64,000 nt of DNA from Pseudaeromonas sharmana. Its GTDB lineage: Bacteria > Pseudomonadota > Gammaproteobacteria > Enterobacterales > Aeromonadaceae. The first letter of the stretch is position 1; each line of letters opens with the position of its first letter. Shown here one piece after another: positions 1-7,056 of the stretch. Position numbers and translations under genes: made by a program. The stretch lies in the NCBI RefSeq assembly GCF_042649925.1, contig NZ_JBHSAF010000014.1, positions 992,001 through 1,056,000 of the forward strand. Direction: 5' to 3'. The notes beneath the pieces were generated by a model, which ran no database searches, was not told the DNA's origin, and saw only the letters and a list, made by a program, of their open reading frames with translations.

Positions 1-1638
1 GCCGCGTTCGATACAGTCATCCACCAACGCCGAACACAGCAGATCCTGGGCCCGCTCTTCAAGCACTGAATCCACCACGCAGTCGATCTCGATGGATTTA
101 CGCGTGAAATAGCGCACCTGCCGATCCCACGCCGCCAGCACTTCATCAAACGAGGCAAAGTTCCCCAGCGACAACCCTTGCGCCTGCGGCAGAAAGACCT
201 GGCCTGTGCTGGCATCCCGTCCCTGCTCCAGTGCGGCCAGCAAGATGCGGGCGAAGTTGATGAAGCTCATGCCGGTACAACGGTAGCCCCATTTCCCCGG
301 CACTGCGGTCTCGATACAACCGATGGCCGCATAGTCGTAAGCGTCCTCGGTCTTGACCCCGAGGCGAATAAACTCGGGGATCACAATCTCGTCATTGTTG
401 AAGGCCGGCATGCCAAAACCACAGCGAATCACCTGTACACAAGCATCGAGGAACGCCTCGCTGAGGCCGGCATGGTAACGCACCGACAAATTGGGCTGGG
501 TCGATTTGAGCCGGCCACAGGACTCGAGAATGGCATAGGACAGGCCATTGGTAGCATCCACCGCTCTGCCCGCCTCCAGCCTCTGGCCGCCAATGGTCAC
601 ATTCTGATACAGCGGACTGCCGGCCGAGGCCTTGGAGTGGCTGCCAGAGCGGATCTTGCTCACCTCCAGCAACTTTAACCAGCAGCACTGCAGCAGCTCC
701 AGCGCCTGTTCACGCGGCAGCGCACCCTGCTCGACATCACGTTGATACCAGGGGTAGAGATACTGATCCAGGCGTCCGAATGACACCGAATGGCCGTTCG
801 ACTCTATCTGCAAAATCAGCTGGATGAAGTAACACAGTTGCAGCGCCTGCCAGAAACTATGGGGTGGCTGACTGGCGATACAGCGGCAGTTGCTGGCGAT
901 CTGCCGCAGCTCGTCAGCCCGCCAGGGGCGCGCCTCCTGTGCCGCCATCTGCTCGGCCAGCCGGGCATAGCGCAGTATGTAGTCCGAGGTGGCTTCCAGC
1001 ACCAGCGCCACGCCCTTGAGGAACTGCTCCCGCTTCAGGTCGGCCCAGTCAGCCAGATCCAGACGTGCACGGCGGGCGGCAACCTTGTCGCGCAGACCAT
1101 CCAGCCCCAAGGTCAGGACAGTGTGAAAATCCACCGCCAGATGACCATCGCCCGAGGTCATGTTGCCCTCGGCCTTGATGATGCCGGAGGCCAGCAGAGC
1201 CTGCTGTTCAGCGGTGAACAGGCCGTAACAGTGCTCCTGCACCGTCTGTCCATGCCAGAACGGGCAGATCTCGGCGATCACCTGCTTGTCCTGCTCGCTG
1301 ACCTCAAAGCCGGCACCGGGCCGCTCGCCCAGCTCATGCAGCTCCTTCTCAATCCAGCCGACCGTGTATTCGGGGAAGATCGGTGCCGCCCGTACTGCCG
1401 AGGCCAGGTTGCCCACCAGCAGCTCATCGTGCTTGATCCAGATCTGTTTGCTGCGCAAGTGATGGGCCAGCGCCAGCGCACGGCGCACCACCACGGGTTT
1501 GTCCGCATGCTGACGGTAGATGTCGGTATAGGCACGGGCACGTTCGGTACAGACCGGGGGTTTGGTCAGGTGGATCAACGCCTCCTTATGGGCGCGGATG
1601 CGGGGGGTCAACGTGGTCAGATCGAGTGTCGTCATCAT
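1..1638 (-). CDS. ybiW: YbiW-type glycyl radical enzyme (pyruvate formate-lyase family), C-terminus outside the window
   Basis: The first 546 codons are visible and the frame stays open to the window edge; E. coli YbiW has about 810 residues. The translation follows YbiW almost without gaps, including the stretches RRALALAHHL, IWIKHDEL and APIFPEYTV. The active-site cysteine is seen in AAIGCIET at about residue 441. The glycyl-radical motif lies beyond the edge and cannot be checked. Family members cleave C-C or C-O bonds in the cytoplasm without oxygen after activation by a radical-SAM enzyme; the substrate of YbiW is not established. The start overlaps the stop of the activase gene (ATGATG at 1633-1638; the second ATG gives MTTLDL as in E. 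coli). Gene order ybiW, activase, fsa is the same as in E. coli. Confidence 0.93.
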   Translation of the reverse strand, partial: MMTTLDLTTLTPRIRAHKEALIHLTKPPVCTERARAYTDIYRQHADKPVVVRRALALAHHLRSKQIWIKHDELLVGNLASAVRAAPIFPEYTVGWIEKELHELGERPGAGFEVSEQDKQVIAEICPFWHGQTVQEHCYGLFTAEQQALLASGIIKAEGNMTSGDGHLAVDFHTVLTLGLDGLRDKVAARRARLDLADWADLKREQFLKGVALVLEATSDYILRYARLAEQMAAQEARPWRADELRQIASNCRCIASQPPHSFWQALQLCYFIQLILQIESNGHSVSFGRLDQYLYPWYQRDVEQGALPREQALELLQCCWLKLLEVSKIRSGSHSKASAGSPLYQNVTIGGQRLEAGRAVDATNGLSYAILESCGRLKSTQPNLSVRYHAGLSEAFLDACVQVIRCGFGMPAFNNDEIVIPEFIRLGVKTEDAYDYAAIGCIETAVPGKWGYRCTGMSFINFARILLAALEQGRDASTGQVFLPQAQGLSLGNFASFDEVLAAWDRQVRYFTRKSIEIDCVVDSVLEERAQDLLCSALVDDCIERG

Positions 1639-2555
1639 GCTTGTCCTCTTAATACGGCGTGCAAGCCGCGCGCGCGCGCCTGCAGTTGGGCCTGGCTCAG
1701 CAGTGCCTCATCGTCCAGCGGCTGCCCCGGTGCCCGGTACTCCTCGCCCAGCAGCTGGTACTTGTGCTGTCCCAAGGTGTGATACGGCAGCAGGTGCACC
1801 TCGCGGGCCGAGGTCTGTTCGACGATGAAATCAAACAGCCGGCACAGGGTGGCCAGATCGGCATTGAAGCCCGGAATCAGCGGGATGCGGATGATCAGCG
1901 GTACGGCGCAGTGCTTCAGGCGACGAAAGTTATCCAGTACCTGTTCCACCCGGCCGCCGGTCCAGTGCAGGAACGGCTCGGCATCCAGATGCTTCAAGTC
2001 GGCCAGCAACAGGTCGAGATGCGGCAATGCCGGGGCGATATAGTGCCAGGGCACATGCAGGCAACTCTCGACCGCGGTTGAAATCGACTCTGCCTGCGCC
2101 GCCTGCAGCAGGGCAGCGGTAAACTCCGGCTGCATGAACGGCTCACCGCCGGAGAGTGTCAGGCCACCACCGGAGCGCTGGTAAAACGGCAGATCGCGCT
2201 TGACCTGCGCCAGCACCGTCGCGAGGCTCTGCGTTTCGCCGACGACACTGAGCGCGCCGCTGGGACACAGGGAGCGCAGCGTCTCCAGTGCCGGGCGGTC
2301 CTGCTCGCAACGAGATAGACAGCGTTGCCCGGCGGCATCGCTAACCAGACACAAACCGGCCTGCTGGCAGAGCTGGCATCCAGTCAGACACAAGCGGGAG
2401 TCAAACAGCAGATCCGGCTGGCGGCGCCGGCTTTCGGGGTTTTGACACCAACGGCACGCCAGGCTGCACCCCTTGAGGAACACCACAGTGCGTATCCCGG
2501 GGCCATCATGGGTGGAGTAACGTTGCAGATTGAACGTCATACCTGTCTGCATCAT
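1635..2555 (-). CDS. ybiY: YbiY-type radical-SAM glycyl radical enzyme activase
   Basis: This is a PflA-family activating enzyme that would install the glycyl radical on the neighbouring YbiW protein using S-adenosylmethionine. The N-terminal YSTHDGPGIRT and the radical-SAM cysteines FLKGCSLACRWC (CxxxCxxC) are plain. They are followed by a cysteine-rich insert (CLTGCQLC) typical of activases with extra 4Fe-4S clusters, and by LTLSGGEPFMQPE. The start at 2555 is chosen because AGGTG precedes it; a longer reading to 2606 has no ribosome site, and the E. coli protein begins near MTFNLQ (2540). The stop overlaps the ybiW start by 4 bases, so the two are translationally coupled. A perfect FNR box about 64-77 bases upstream suggests induction without oxygen. 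Confidence 0.93.
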   Translation of the reverse strand: MMQTGMTFNLQRYSTHDGPGIRTVVFLKGCSLACRWCQNPESRRRQPDLLFDSRLCLTGCQLCQQAGLCLVSDAAGQRCLSRCEQDRPALETLRSLCPSGALSVVGETQSLATVLAQVKRDLPFYQRSGGGLTLSGGEPFMQPEFTAALLQAAQAESISTAVESCLHVPWHYIAPALPHLDLLLADLKHLDAEPFLHWTGGRVEQVLDNFRRLKHCAVPLIIRIPLIPGFNADLATLCRLFDFIVEQTSAREVHLLPYHTLGQHKYQLLGEEYRAPGQPLDDEALLSQAQLQARARGLHAVLRGQA

Positions 2556-2618
2556 CGCACCTGCTATCGGTAATACGGGCTTCGAATTTGATAATGAAAC
2601 TTTCATGCGAAAGCATCA

Positions 2619-2632
2619 TTGATCTAAATCAA
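2619..2632. promoter_or_regulatory. FNR box between ybiYW and fsa
   Basis: TTGATCTAAATCAA is an exact match to the FNR consensus TTGAT-N4-ATCAA and is a perfect palindrome. It lies in the only divergent interval of this cluster. Its centre (2625.5) is about 41.5 bases from the inferred start of fsa transcription, the classic class II activating position. It sits at a similar distance from an AT-rich -10-like CATTAT (2592-2597) on the other strand for ybiY. Confidence 0.85.
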
Positions 2633-2660
2633 CCTGATGCAAATTTGAGCGCGCTATAGT
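2632..2660 (+). promoter_or_regulatory. Probable fsa promoter, FNR-dependent type
   Basis: A -10-like TATAGT lies at 2655-2660 with a poor -35. The FNR box overlaps the -35 position, as expected for an activator-dependent promoter. The ribosome site GAGGAA lies at about 2681-2686, shortly before the fsa ATG. Confidence 0.55.
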
Positions 2661-2692
2661 GGGGATATCAGCCACATGACGAGGAATGCATA

Positions 2693-3346
2693 ATGGAACT
2701 CTATCTGGACACCGCCAACCTGACTGCGATCGAGCGCTTGTCCCGACAATTCCCGCTGCAAGGGGTGACCACCAACCCAAGCATAGTCGCGGCGGCAGGC
2801 AAACCGCTGGCGCAATTACTGCCGGCGATCCGCGAGCTGGTCGGCCCCCGCGCCCGTCTGTTTGCACAAGTGCTGGCCGAACGTGCCGACGAGATGGTGG
2901 CCGAGGCCCAGGCACTACGTCAGCTGGACCCGGATCTGGTCATCAAAGTGCCGGTCTGTGGTGAAGGGCTGGCGGCGATCAAGCGCCTGAGCCTGCTGGA
3001 GATCCCGAGCCTCGGCACCGCTGTCTATACCCCGATGCAGGGCTTGCTGGCGGCACTGGCCGGGGCGTCCTATGTCGCCCCGTATGTCAATCGCATCGAT
3101 GCGCAAGGAGGCAGTGGCCTCGTTGCCGTCCGCGAGCTGCAGCAACTGTTGACACTGCATGCGCCCCACTGCCAGGTGCTGGCCGCCAGCTTCAAGACGC
3201 CGCGTCAGGCGCTCGACTGCCTGCTGACCGGCGCCAGTGCCATTACCCTGCCGGTGGACGTGACCGATCAGTTGATCCACTCCCCGGCCGTCGATGCAGC
3301 CCTGGCGAAGTTCCGCCTCGACTGGCAGCAGGCTTTTGGCGCCTGA
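2693..3346 (+). CDS. fsa: Fructose-6-phosphate aldolase (FSA/TalC subfamily)
   Basis: This cytoplasmic class I aldolase of the transaldolase family interconverts fructose 6-phosphate with dihydroxyacetone and glyceraldehyde 3-phosphate. It has 217 residues, close to the 220 of E. coli FsaA. The Schiff-base lysine is Lys85 in VIKVPV, with Gln59 and Tyr131 in PYVNRIDAQGGSG, the same numbers as E. coli. ASFKTPRQALDCLL near residue 165 is the second signature. The tyrosine in the active site separates FSA from transaldolase, which has a phenylalanine there. It is divergent from ybiYW with a shared FNR box, so expression is probably linked to anaerobic growth; a shared pathway is inferred from conserved neighbourhood only. 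Confidence 0.95.
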   Translation: MELYLDTANLTAIERLSRQFPLQGVTTNPSIVAAAGKPLAQLLPAIRELVGPRARLFAQVLAERADEMVAEAQALRQLDPDLVIKVPVCGEGLAAIKRLSLLEIPSLGTAVYTPMQGLLAALAGASYVAPYVNRIDAQGGSGLVAVRELQQLLTLHAPHCQVLAASFKTPRQALDCLLTGASAITLPVDVTDQLIHSPAVDAALAKFRLDWQQAFGA

Positions 3347-3375
3347 CGCGCCGCAGTCACCGCGATGTGCAAAGC

Positions 3376-3404
3376 AAAAAGCCAGTCCTGACGACTGGCT
3401 TTTT
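3376..3404. terminator. Bidirectional terminator between fsa and pstS
   Basis: The stem GCCAGTC/GACTGGC has a 5-base loop, with A5 before it and T5 after it. It therefore works as a rho-independent terminator for fsa (+) and for pstS (-), which converge here. Confidence 0.85.
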
Positions 3405-3425
3405 ATGCTGTTCAGCTGCGCCTGA

Positions 3426-4394
3426 TTACTTGGCCAGCAGCTCCAGATCCTTCTTCACCACGGCAGACGGCAACGGAATGTAGCCATCCTTCTCGGCAAT
3501 TTCCTGACCAGACTTGGACAGAACCAGCTTGACGAATTCCATGGTCATCGGGTCCAGCGGCTTGTTCGGCTGCTTGTTGACGTAGATGTACAGGTAACGT
3601 GACAGCGGATACGTGCCCTTGATGGCGTTGTCATGGGTCGGCTCGACGAAGGTCTTACCACCATCCTTGGACAGCGGCAGCGCCTTGACGCCAGAGGTCA
3701 CATAGCCGATACCGGAGTAGCCGATGCCGTTCAGGGAGGCAGAAACCGACTGCACTACAGAGGCAGAACCCGGTTGTTCGTTGACGGTGTTCTTGAAGTC
3801 ACCCTTACACAGGGCATGCTCCTTGAAGTAACCGTAGGTGCCGGAGACGGAGTTACGGCCAAACAGCTGGATGTCCTTGGACTCCCAATCACCGGTCAGG
3901 CCCAGATCACCCCAGGTGCTGACGTTGATGGTGCCACCGCACTTCATGGTGCTGGAGAAAACGGTATCCAGTTGCAGCATGGTCAGACCCTTGATCGGGT
4001 TGTCCTTGTGCACGAAGACAGCCAGGGCATCGATAGCCACCGGAATAGCGGTCGGCTTGTAACCGTAGCGCTTCTCGAACGCTTCGATTTCACCTTCCTT
4101 CATCTTGCGGCTCATCGGGCCGAGTTGGGCAGTGCCTTCGGTCAGAGCGGGTGGCGCAGTTGAGGAGCCGGCAGCCTGGATCTGGATGTTGACGTTCGGG
4201 TAGACACGTTTGAACTCTTCGGCCCACAGGGTCATCATGTTGGCCAGGGTGTCGGAACCAACAGAAGACAGGTTGCCGGAGATGCCGGCGACTTTTTCGT
4301 ACTCGTGCAGGTCAGCATCCACTGCTGCCCAGGTATTAGCTGACAGGACGGCCGCGGCCAGACCCATTACGCTTACCAGCTTGTTGAATTTCAT
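3426..4394 (-). CDS. pstS: Periplasmic phosphate-binding protein PstS
   Basis: This is the solute-binding subunit of the high-affinity phosphate ABC transporter. The start at 4394 (MKFNKLVSVMGLAAA) has GGAGA upstream and gives a clean signal peptide ending at about NTWA; the reading frame extends further upstream but without a ribosome site. Phosphate-binding elements are GSDTL near residue 46, AAGSSTAP, and the serine/arginine loop GRNSVSGTY. The length of 322 residues is near the family norm for this long PstS type. pstCAB and phoU are not in the window. A Pho box lies about 80 bases upstream, so PhoB induction under phosphate limitation is expected. Confidence 0.95.
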   Translation of the reverse strand: MKFNKLVSVMGLAAAVLSANTWAAVDADLHEYEKVAGISGNLSSVGSDTLANMMTLWAEEFKRVYPNVNIQIQAAGSSTAPPALTEGTAQLGPMSRKMKEGEIEAFEKRYGYKPTAIPVAIDALAVFVHKDNPIKGLTMLQLDTVFSSTMKCGGTINVSTWGDLGLTGDWESKDIQLFGRNSVSGTYGYFKEHALCKGDFKNTVNEQPGSASVVQSVSASLNGIGYSGIGYVTSGVKALPLSKDGGKTFVEPTHDNAIKGTYPLSRYLYIYVNKQPNKPLDPMTMEFVKLVLSKSGQEIAEKDGYIPLPSAVVKKDLELLAK

Positions 4395-4473
4395 CCACTT
4401 TCTCCACTTAGAACGGATTGTGTCTCTCAGACGGGAGCCAGTATTGCCGGCTGACATGACGAATTTAATAAAC

Positions 4474-4495
4474 TTAGATGACAGTTATGTGACAG
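4474..4495 (-). promoter_or_regulatory. Pho box of pstS
   Basis: On the minus strand two 11-base repeats read CTGTCACATAA and CTGTCATCTAA, the standard direct-repeat PhoB site. An AT-rich -10 candidate TATTAA follows at 4465-4470. The downstream gene is pstS. Confidence 0.88.
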
Positions 4496-4657
4496 CAAGG
4501 GCATCACTTTGATTTGTTTACCACCTGGTTCGGGACCCCGTGTCCGGCCCTGCCACATCCTGTTCTGAGAGCCTGTTCTGACACACAGACGATCTGCGCC
4601 GAGGCCGCCACCCAGCGCTAGCGCTCGCTGTTTCACGACGCAAGCGAGATAAGGTGA

Positions 4658-4819
4658 GCGGAATAAACGAAGTAAGTGGAATAAGCGGAATAAGCGGAAT
4701 AAGCGGAATAAGCGGAATAAGTGGAATAAGTGGAATAAGCGAAGTAAGCGAAGTAAGCGAAGTAAGCGAAGTAAGCGAAGTAAGCGAAGTAAGCGAAGTA
4801 AGCGAAGTAAGCAGAATAA
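4658..4819. repeat. 9-bp tandem repeat, 18 units
   Basis: Eighteen consecutive 9-base units run without interruption. Unit types occur in blocks: GCGGAATAA, GTGGAATAA and a run of eight GCGAAGTAA. Nine is a multiple of three, so three-residue periodic reading frames appear (SGI/SEV on plus, IPL/TSL or YSA/YFA on minus). These look like by-products, since no ribosome site or conserved protein is attached. The array lies between the pstS promoter and the phoR terminator. Confidence 0.95.
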
Positions 4820-4854
4820 AAACAGAAGAGGGCGCGTTGGCCCCCTCTTCTGTT
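4816..4854 (-). terminator. Terminator of phoBR
   Basis: A 12-bp perfect stem (AACAGAAGAGGG with its complement, 4821-4832 and 4843-4854) is followed on the minus strand by TTTTTATT. It lies 90 bases past the phoR stop. Confidence 0.8.
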
Positions 4855-4942
4855 GACGCTGGATCCGGCGTGCAACCTTGTCGTTGCGCTCGCATGCCGC
4901 GGGAGCACGTCGGTGCTCAGCGGACGAATCACCACAAGCTAG

Positions 4943-6256
4943 CTAGCCGGCTGCCACGGCCTCACGCACCAACAGGGATGCCGGAATGGTGAAGCTGAAG
5001 CAACTGCCCTTGCCGGGCTGGCTCTCGACCTCCAGCTGACAATCATGGTGGCTCAGGGCATGCTTGACGATGGCCAGGCCAAGACCGGCACCGCCCGTCT
5101 GCCGTGAGCGCGCCTTGTCAACGCGGTAGAAGCGCTCGGTCAGCTTGTCCAGATGCTCCTTGGCAATCCCCTCGCCCTCATCCTGCACCGAGAAGCGGGC
5201 CCTGGCCCCCTCGCGCTGCCACCGCACCTGAATCCGTTTGCCAGGTGGTGTGTACTTGATGGCGTTGTTCACCAGATTGGTCAAGGCGCTGCGTAACTGC
5301 TCGCGGTCACCGTAGATCCGCAGCCCGGTATCGACACTGAACTCGATGCGGTGCGCCGCACTGCCACTGAGTGCCCGCGCCTCGTGCTCCAGCAGGTTCA
5401 GCATCGCCGGCACATCCACCACCTGATTGCGATCGATGTCGGTCGCCGCCTCGATGCGCGACAGCGTCAGCAACTGATTGACCAAGGTATCCATGCGCAG
5501 CGTCTGTTCGAGCATGACCCCGTGCATCTTGTGCCACATCGGCGCCGGCGGCAGATCTTCGGCCATCTCCAGATAGCCCTTGAGCACCGTCAGCGGCGTG
5601 CGCAACTCGTGAGAGACATTCGCCACGAAGTTTTTGCGCATCGCATCCAGGCTGCGCAGATGGGTCACATCGCGCACCACTATCATGGTCTGATCCTCGG
5701 TGTAGGGCATGATGCGAAACTCGAGGATCCGCTCTTCGTTGACCGGCGAGACAATCTCCAGCGGCTGGCTGAAGTCCGCCTGCTTGAGATAACCGACAAA
5801 CGCCGGATTCCGGATCAGGTTACTGATGTTCTGCCCGGCATCCTCCGGCCAACGAAAACCGAGCAGTTGCCCGGCGAGCCGGTTACACCAGACGATGCTG
5901 CCGTCATTACGGCAGACAACGGCGGCGTCCGGCAGTGCCTCGGCCCCTTCGCGGAAACGCCGGATCACACCCGCCAGCTCGCGGCGCCGGGCGCGGTGCC
6001 GTTGCTGCAGGCGGTAGATGCCATTGAAGATCAGCTCCCAGGTGCCCGGCCCTTGCGGCGGCACCAGGCTGCGATCCTTCCACAACCAGTCGGCCAGTTT
6101 TTTCTGGTAGTAATAGAGCCACAACAGATGGAAAACCGCCGACGCCAGCAGCGCCTCGGCCCAGAAACCGGTCAGCAGACCAACCAGCAGTGCAGGGGAA
6201 TAAATCAGATACAGACTACGTCTGATCATCTTCCCCCAGGAGTAGGGTTCCAGCAT
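4943..6256 (-). CDS. phoR: Phosphate regulon sensor histidine kinase PhoR
   Basis: This inner-membrane sensor kinase phosphorylates PhoB when phosphate is low. It has 437 residues against 431 in E. coli. Two hydrophobic segments lie at about residues 14-50 with almost no periplasmic loop, then a PAS domain (about 100-195). The HisKA box follows with His216 in VSHELRTPL, and then the ATPase domain with N box (NLVNNAIKYTP), GEGI and GAGLGLAIVKH. The ATG at 6256 is preceded by AAGGAG that overlaps the phoB stop, and only 9 bases separate the genes. It is co-transcribed with phoB and probably autoregulated from the Pho box at 7011. Confidence 0.96.
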   Translation of the reverse strand: MLEPYSWGKMIRRSLYLIYSPALLVGLLTGFWAEALLASAVFHLLWLYYYQKKLADWLWKDRSLVPPQGPGTWELIFNGIYRLQQRHRARRRELAGVIRRFREGAEALPDAAVVCRNDGSIVWCNRLAGQLLGFRWPEDAGQNISNLIRNPAFVGYLKQADFSQPLEIVSPVNEERILEFRIMPYTEDQTMIVVRDVTHLRSLDAMRKNFVANVSHELRTPLTVLKGYLEMAEDLPPAPMWHKMHGVMLEQTLRMDTLVNQLLTLSRIEAATDIDRNQVVDVPAMLNLLEHEARALSGSAAHRIEFSVDTGLRIYGDREQLRSALTNLVNNAIKYTPPGKRIQVRWQREGARARFSVQDEGEGIAKEHLDKLTERFYRVDKARSRQTGGAGLGLAIVKHALSHHDCQLEVESQPGKGSCFSFTIPASLLVREAVAAG

Positions 6257-6265
6257 GACGCTCCT

Positions 6266-6955
6266 TTAGAGTCGGGTCGAGAAGCGGTAGCCTGAGCCAC
6301 GCACCGTCTGGATCAGCGCATCATGGCCCGACTCGGCGATAGCCTTGCGCAGGCGCCGGATGTGCACATCCACCGTTCTGTCTTCGACATAGACGTTTGT
6401 ACCCCAGACATTGTTCAGCAGCTGTTCGCGGCTGTAAACCCGTTCCGGGTGCGTCATGAAGAAATGTAGCAAGCGGAACTCGGTGGGTCCCATATCCAGT
6501 GCCTGCTCGTTGGCCGTAACCCGGTGTGACACCGGATCCAGACGCAAGCCCTGCACCTCGATCATCTCCTCGGTAGAGGTCGGCACGGCACGACGGATCA
6601 CCGCCTTCAACCGCGCCGTCAGCTCCTTGGGCGAGAACGGCTTTGTGATGTAGTCATCGGCACCGGCCTCCAGGCCGCGGACCTTGTCCTCCTCCTCGCC
6701 CCGCGCCGTCAGCATGATCACCGGGATCTGCCGCGTCATCTCATCCTGCTTGAGCTGCTTGATGAACTGAATGCCGGTGCCCCCGGGCAACATCCAGTCC
6801 AGCAGGATCAGATCCGGAAACGGCTCGGCCACCTTGGCCAGTCCCTGTTCGAAATCGGCCGCCTCGACAGGCTCGAACCCCTTCTGCTCCAGCACGAAAC
6901 ACAACATTTCGCGGATCGGGGTTTCATCTTCTACAACCAACACTCTTCTTGACAT
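6266..6955 (-). CDS. phoB: Phosphate regulon response regulator PhoB
   Basis: PhoB is a two-component transcription factor that binds Pho boxes. At 229 residues it has the same length as E. coli PhoB. The receiver domain has the acidic pair at Glu9-Asp10, phospho-acceptor Asp53 in LLDWMLPGG, Thr81 and Lys104 in DDYITKPFS. The C-terminal winged-helix domain ends in RTVDVHIRRLRKAI and VRGSGYRFS. It is the first gene of the phoBR operon. A Pho box lies about 55 bases upstream, so positive autoregulation is expected. sbcC ends just before that promoter on the same strand. Confidence 0.97.
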   Translation of the reverse strand: MSRRVLVVEDETPIREMLCFVLEQKGFEPVEAADFEQGLAKVAEPFPDLILLDWMLPGGTGIQFIKQLKQDEMTRQIPVIMLTARGEEEDKVRGLEAGADDYITKPFSPKELTARLKAVIRRAVPTSTEEMIEVQGLRLDPVSHRVTANEQALDMGPTEFRLLHFFMTHPERVYSREQLLNNVWGTNVYVEDRTVDVHIRRLRKAIAESGHDALIQTVRGSGYRFSTRL

Positions 6956-7010
6956 GGTAAAAGCCTTCTAAAAGACGCTCCTTGTTTTCGCTAGCGTCAT
7001 TATTAGAACT

Positions 7011-7032
7011 TTTTATGACACTTTTATGATAA
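7011..7032 (-). promoter_or_regulatory. Pho box of phoBR
   Basis: The minus strand reads TTATCATAAAA then GTGTCATAAAA, two 11-base direct repeats close to the PhoB consensus. A -10-like TAATAAT lies just downstream. The site fills the short gap between the sbcC stop and phoB. Confidence 0.78.
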
Positions 7033-7056
7033 TCGCTCCATCAATGACGGCACACC

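Noticed and set aside
2556..2606. Longer N-terminus for the YbiY activase
   Set aside because: No ribosome site before the ATG at 2606 and no match to relatives; the region overlaps the likely promoter.
4658..4819. Considered as a CRISPR array
   Set aside because: Units are 9 bases with no spacers.
4654..4992. Open frame with SGI/SEV tripeptide repeats across the 9-bp array
   Set aside because: It follows from the repeat itself; no conserved protein, and the phoBR terminator hairpin lies inside it.
5351..6295. 314-codon open frame opposite phoR
   Set aside because: It is an antisense frame of phoR caused by high G+C; same for long frames opposite sbcC (for example 9913-10833).
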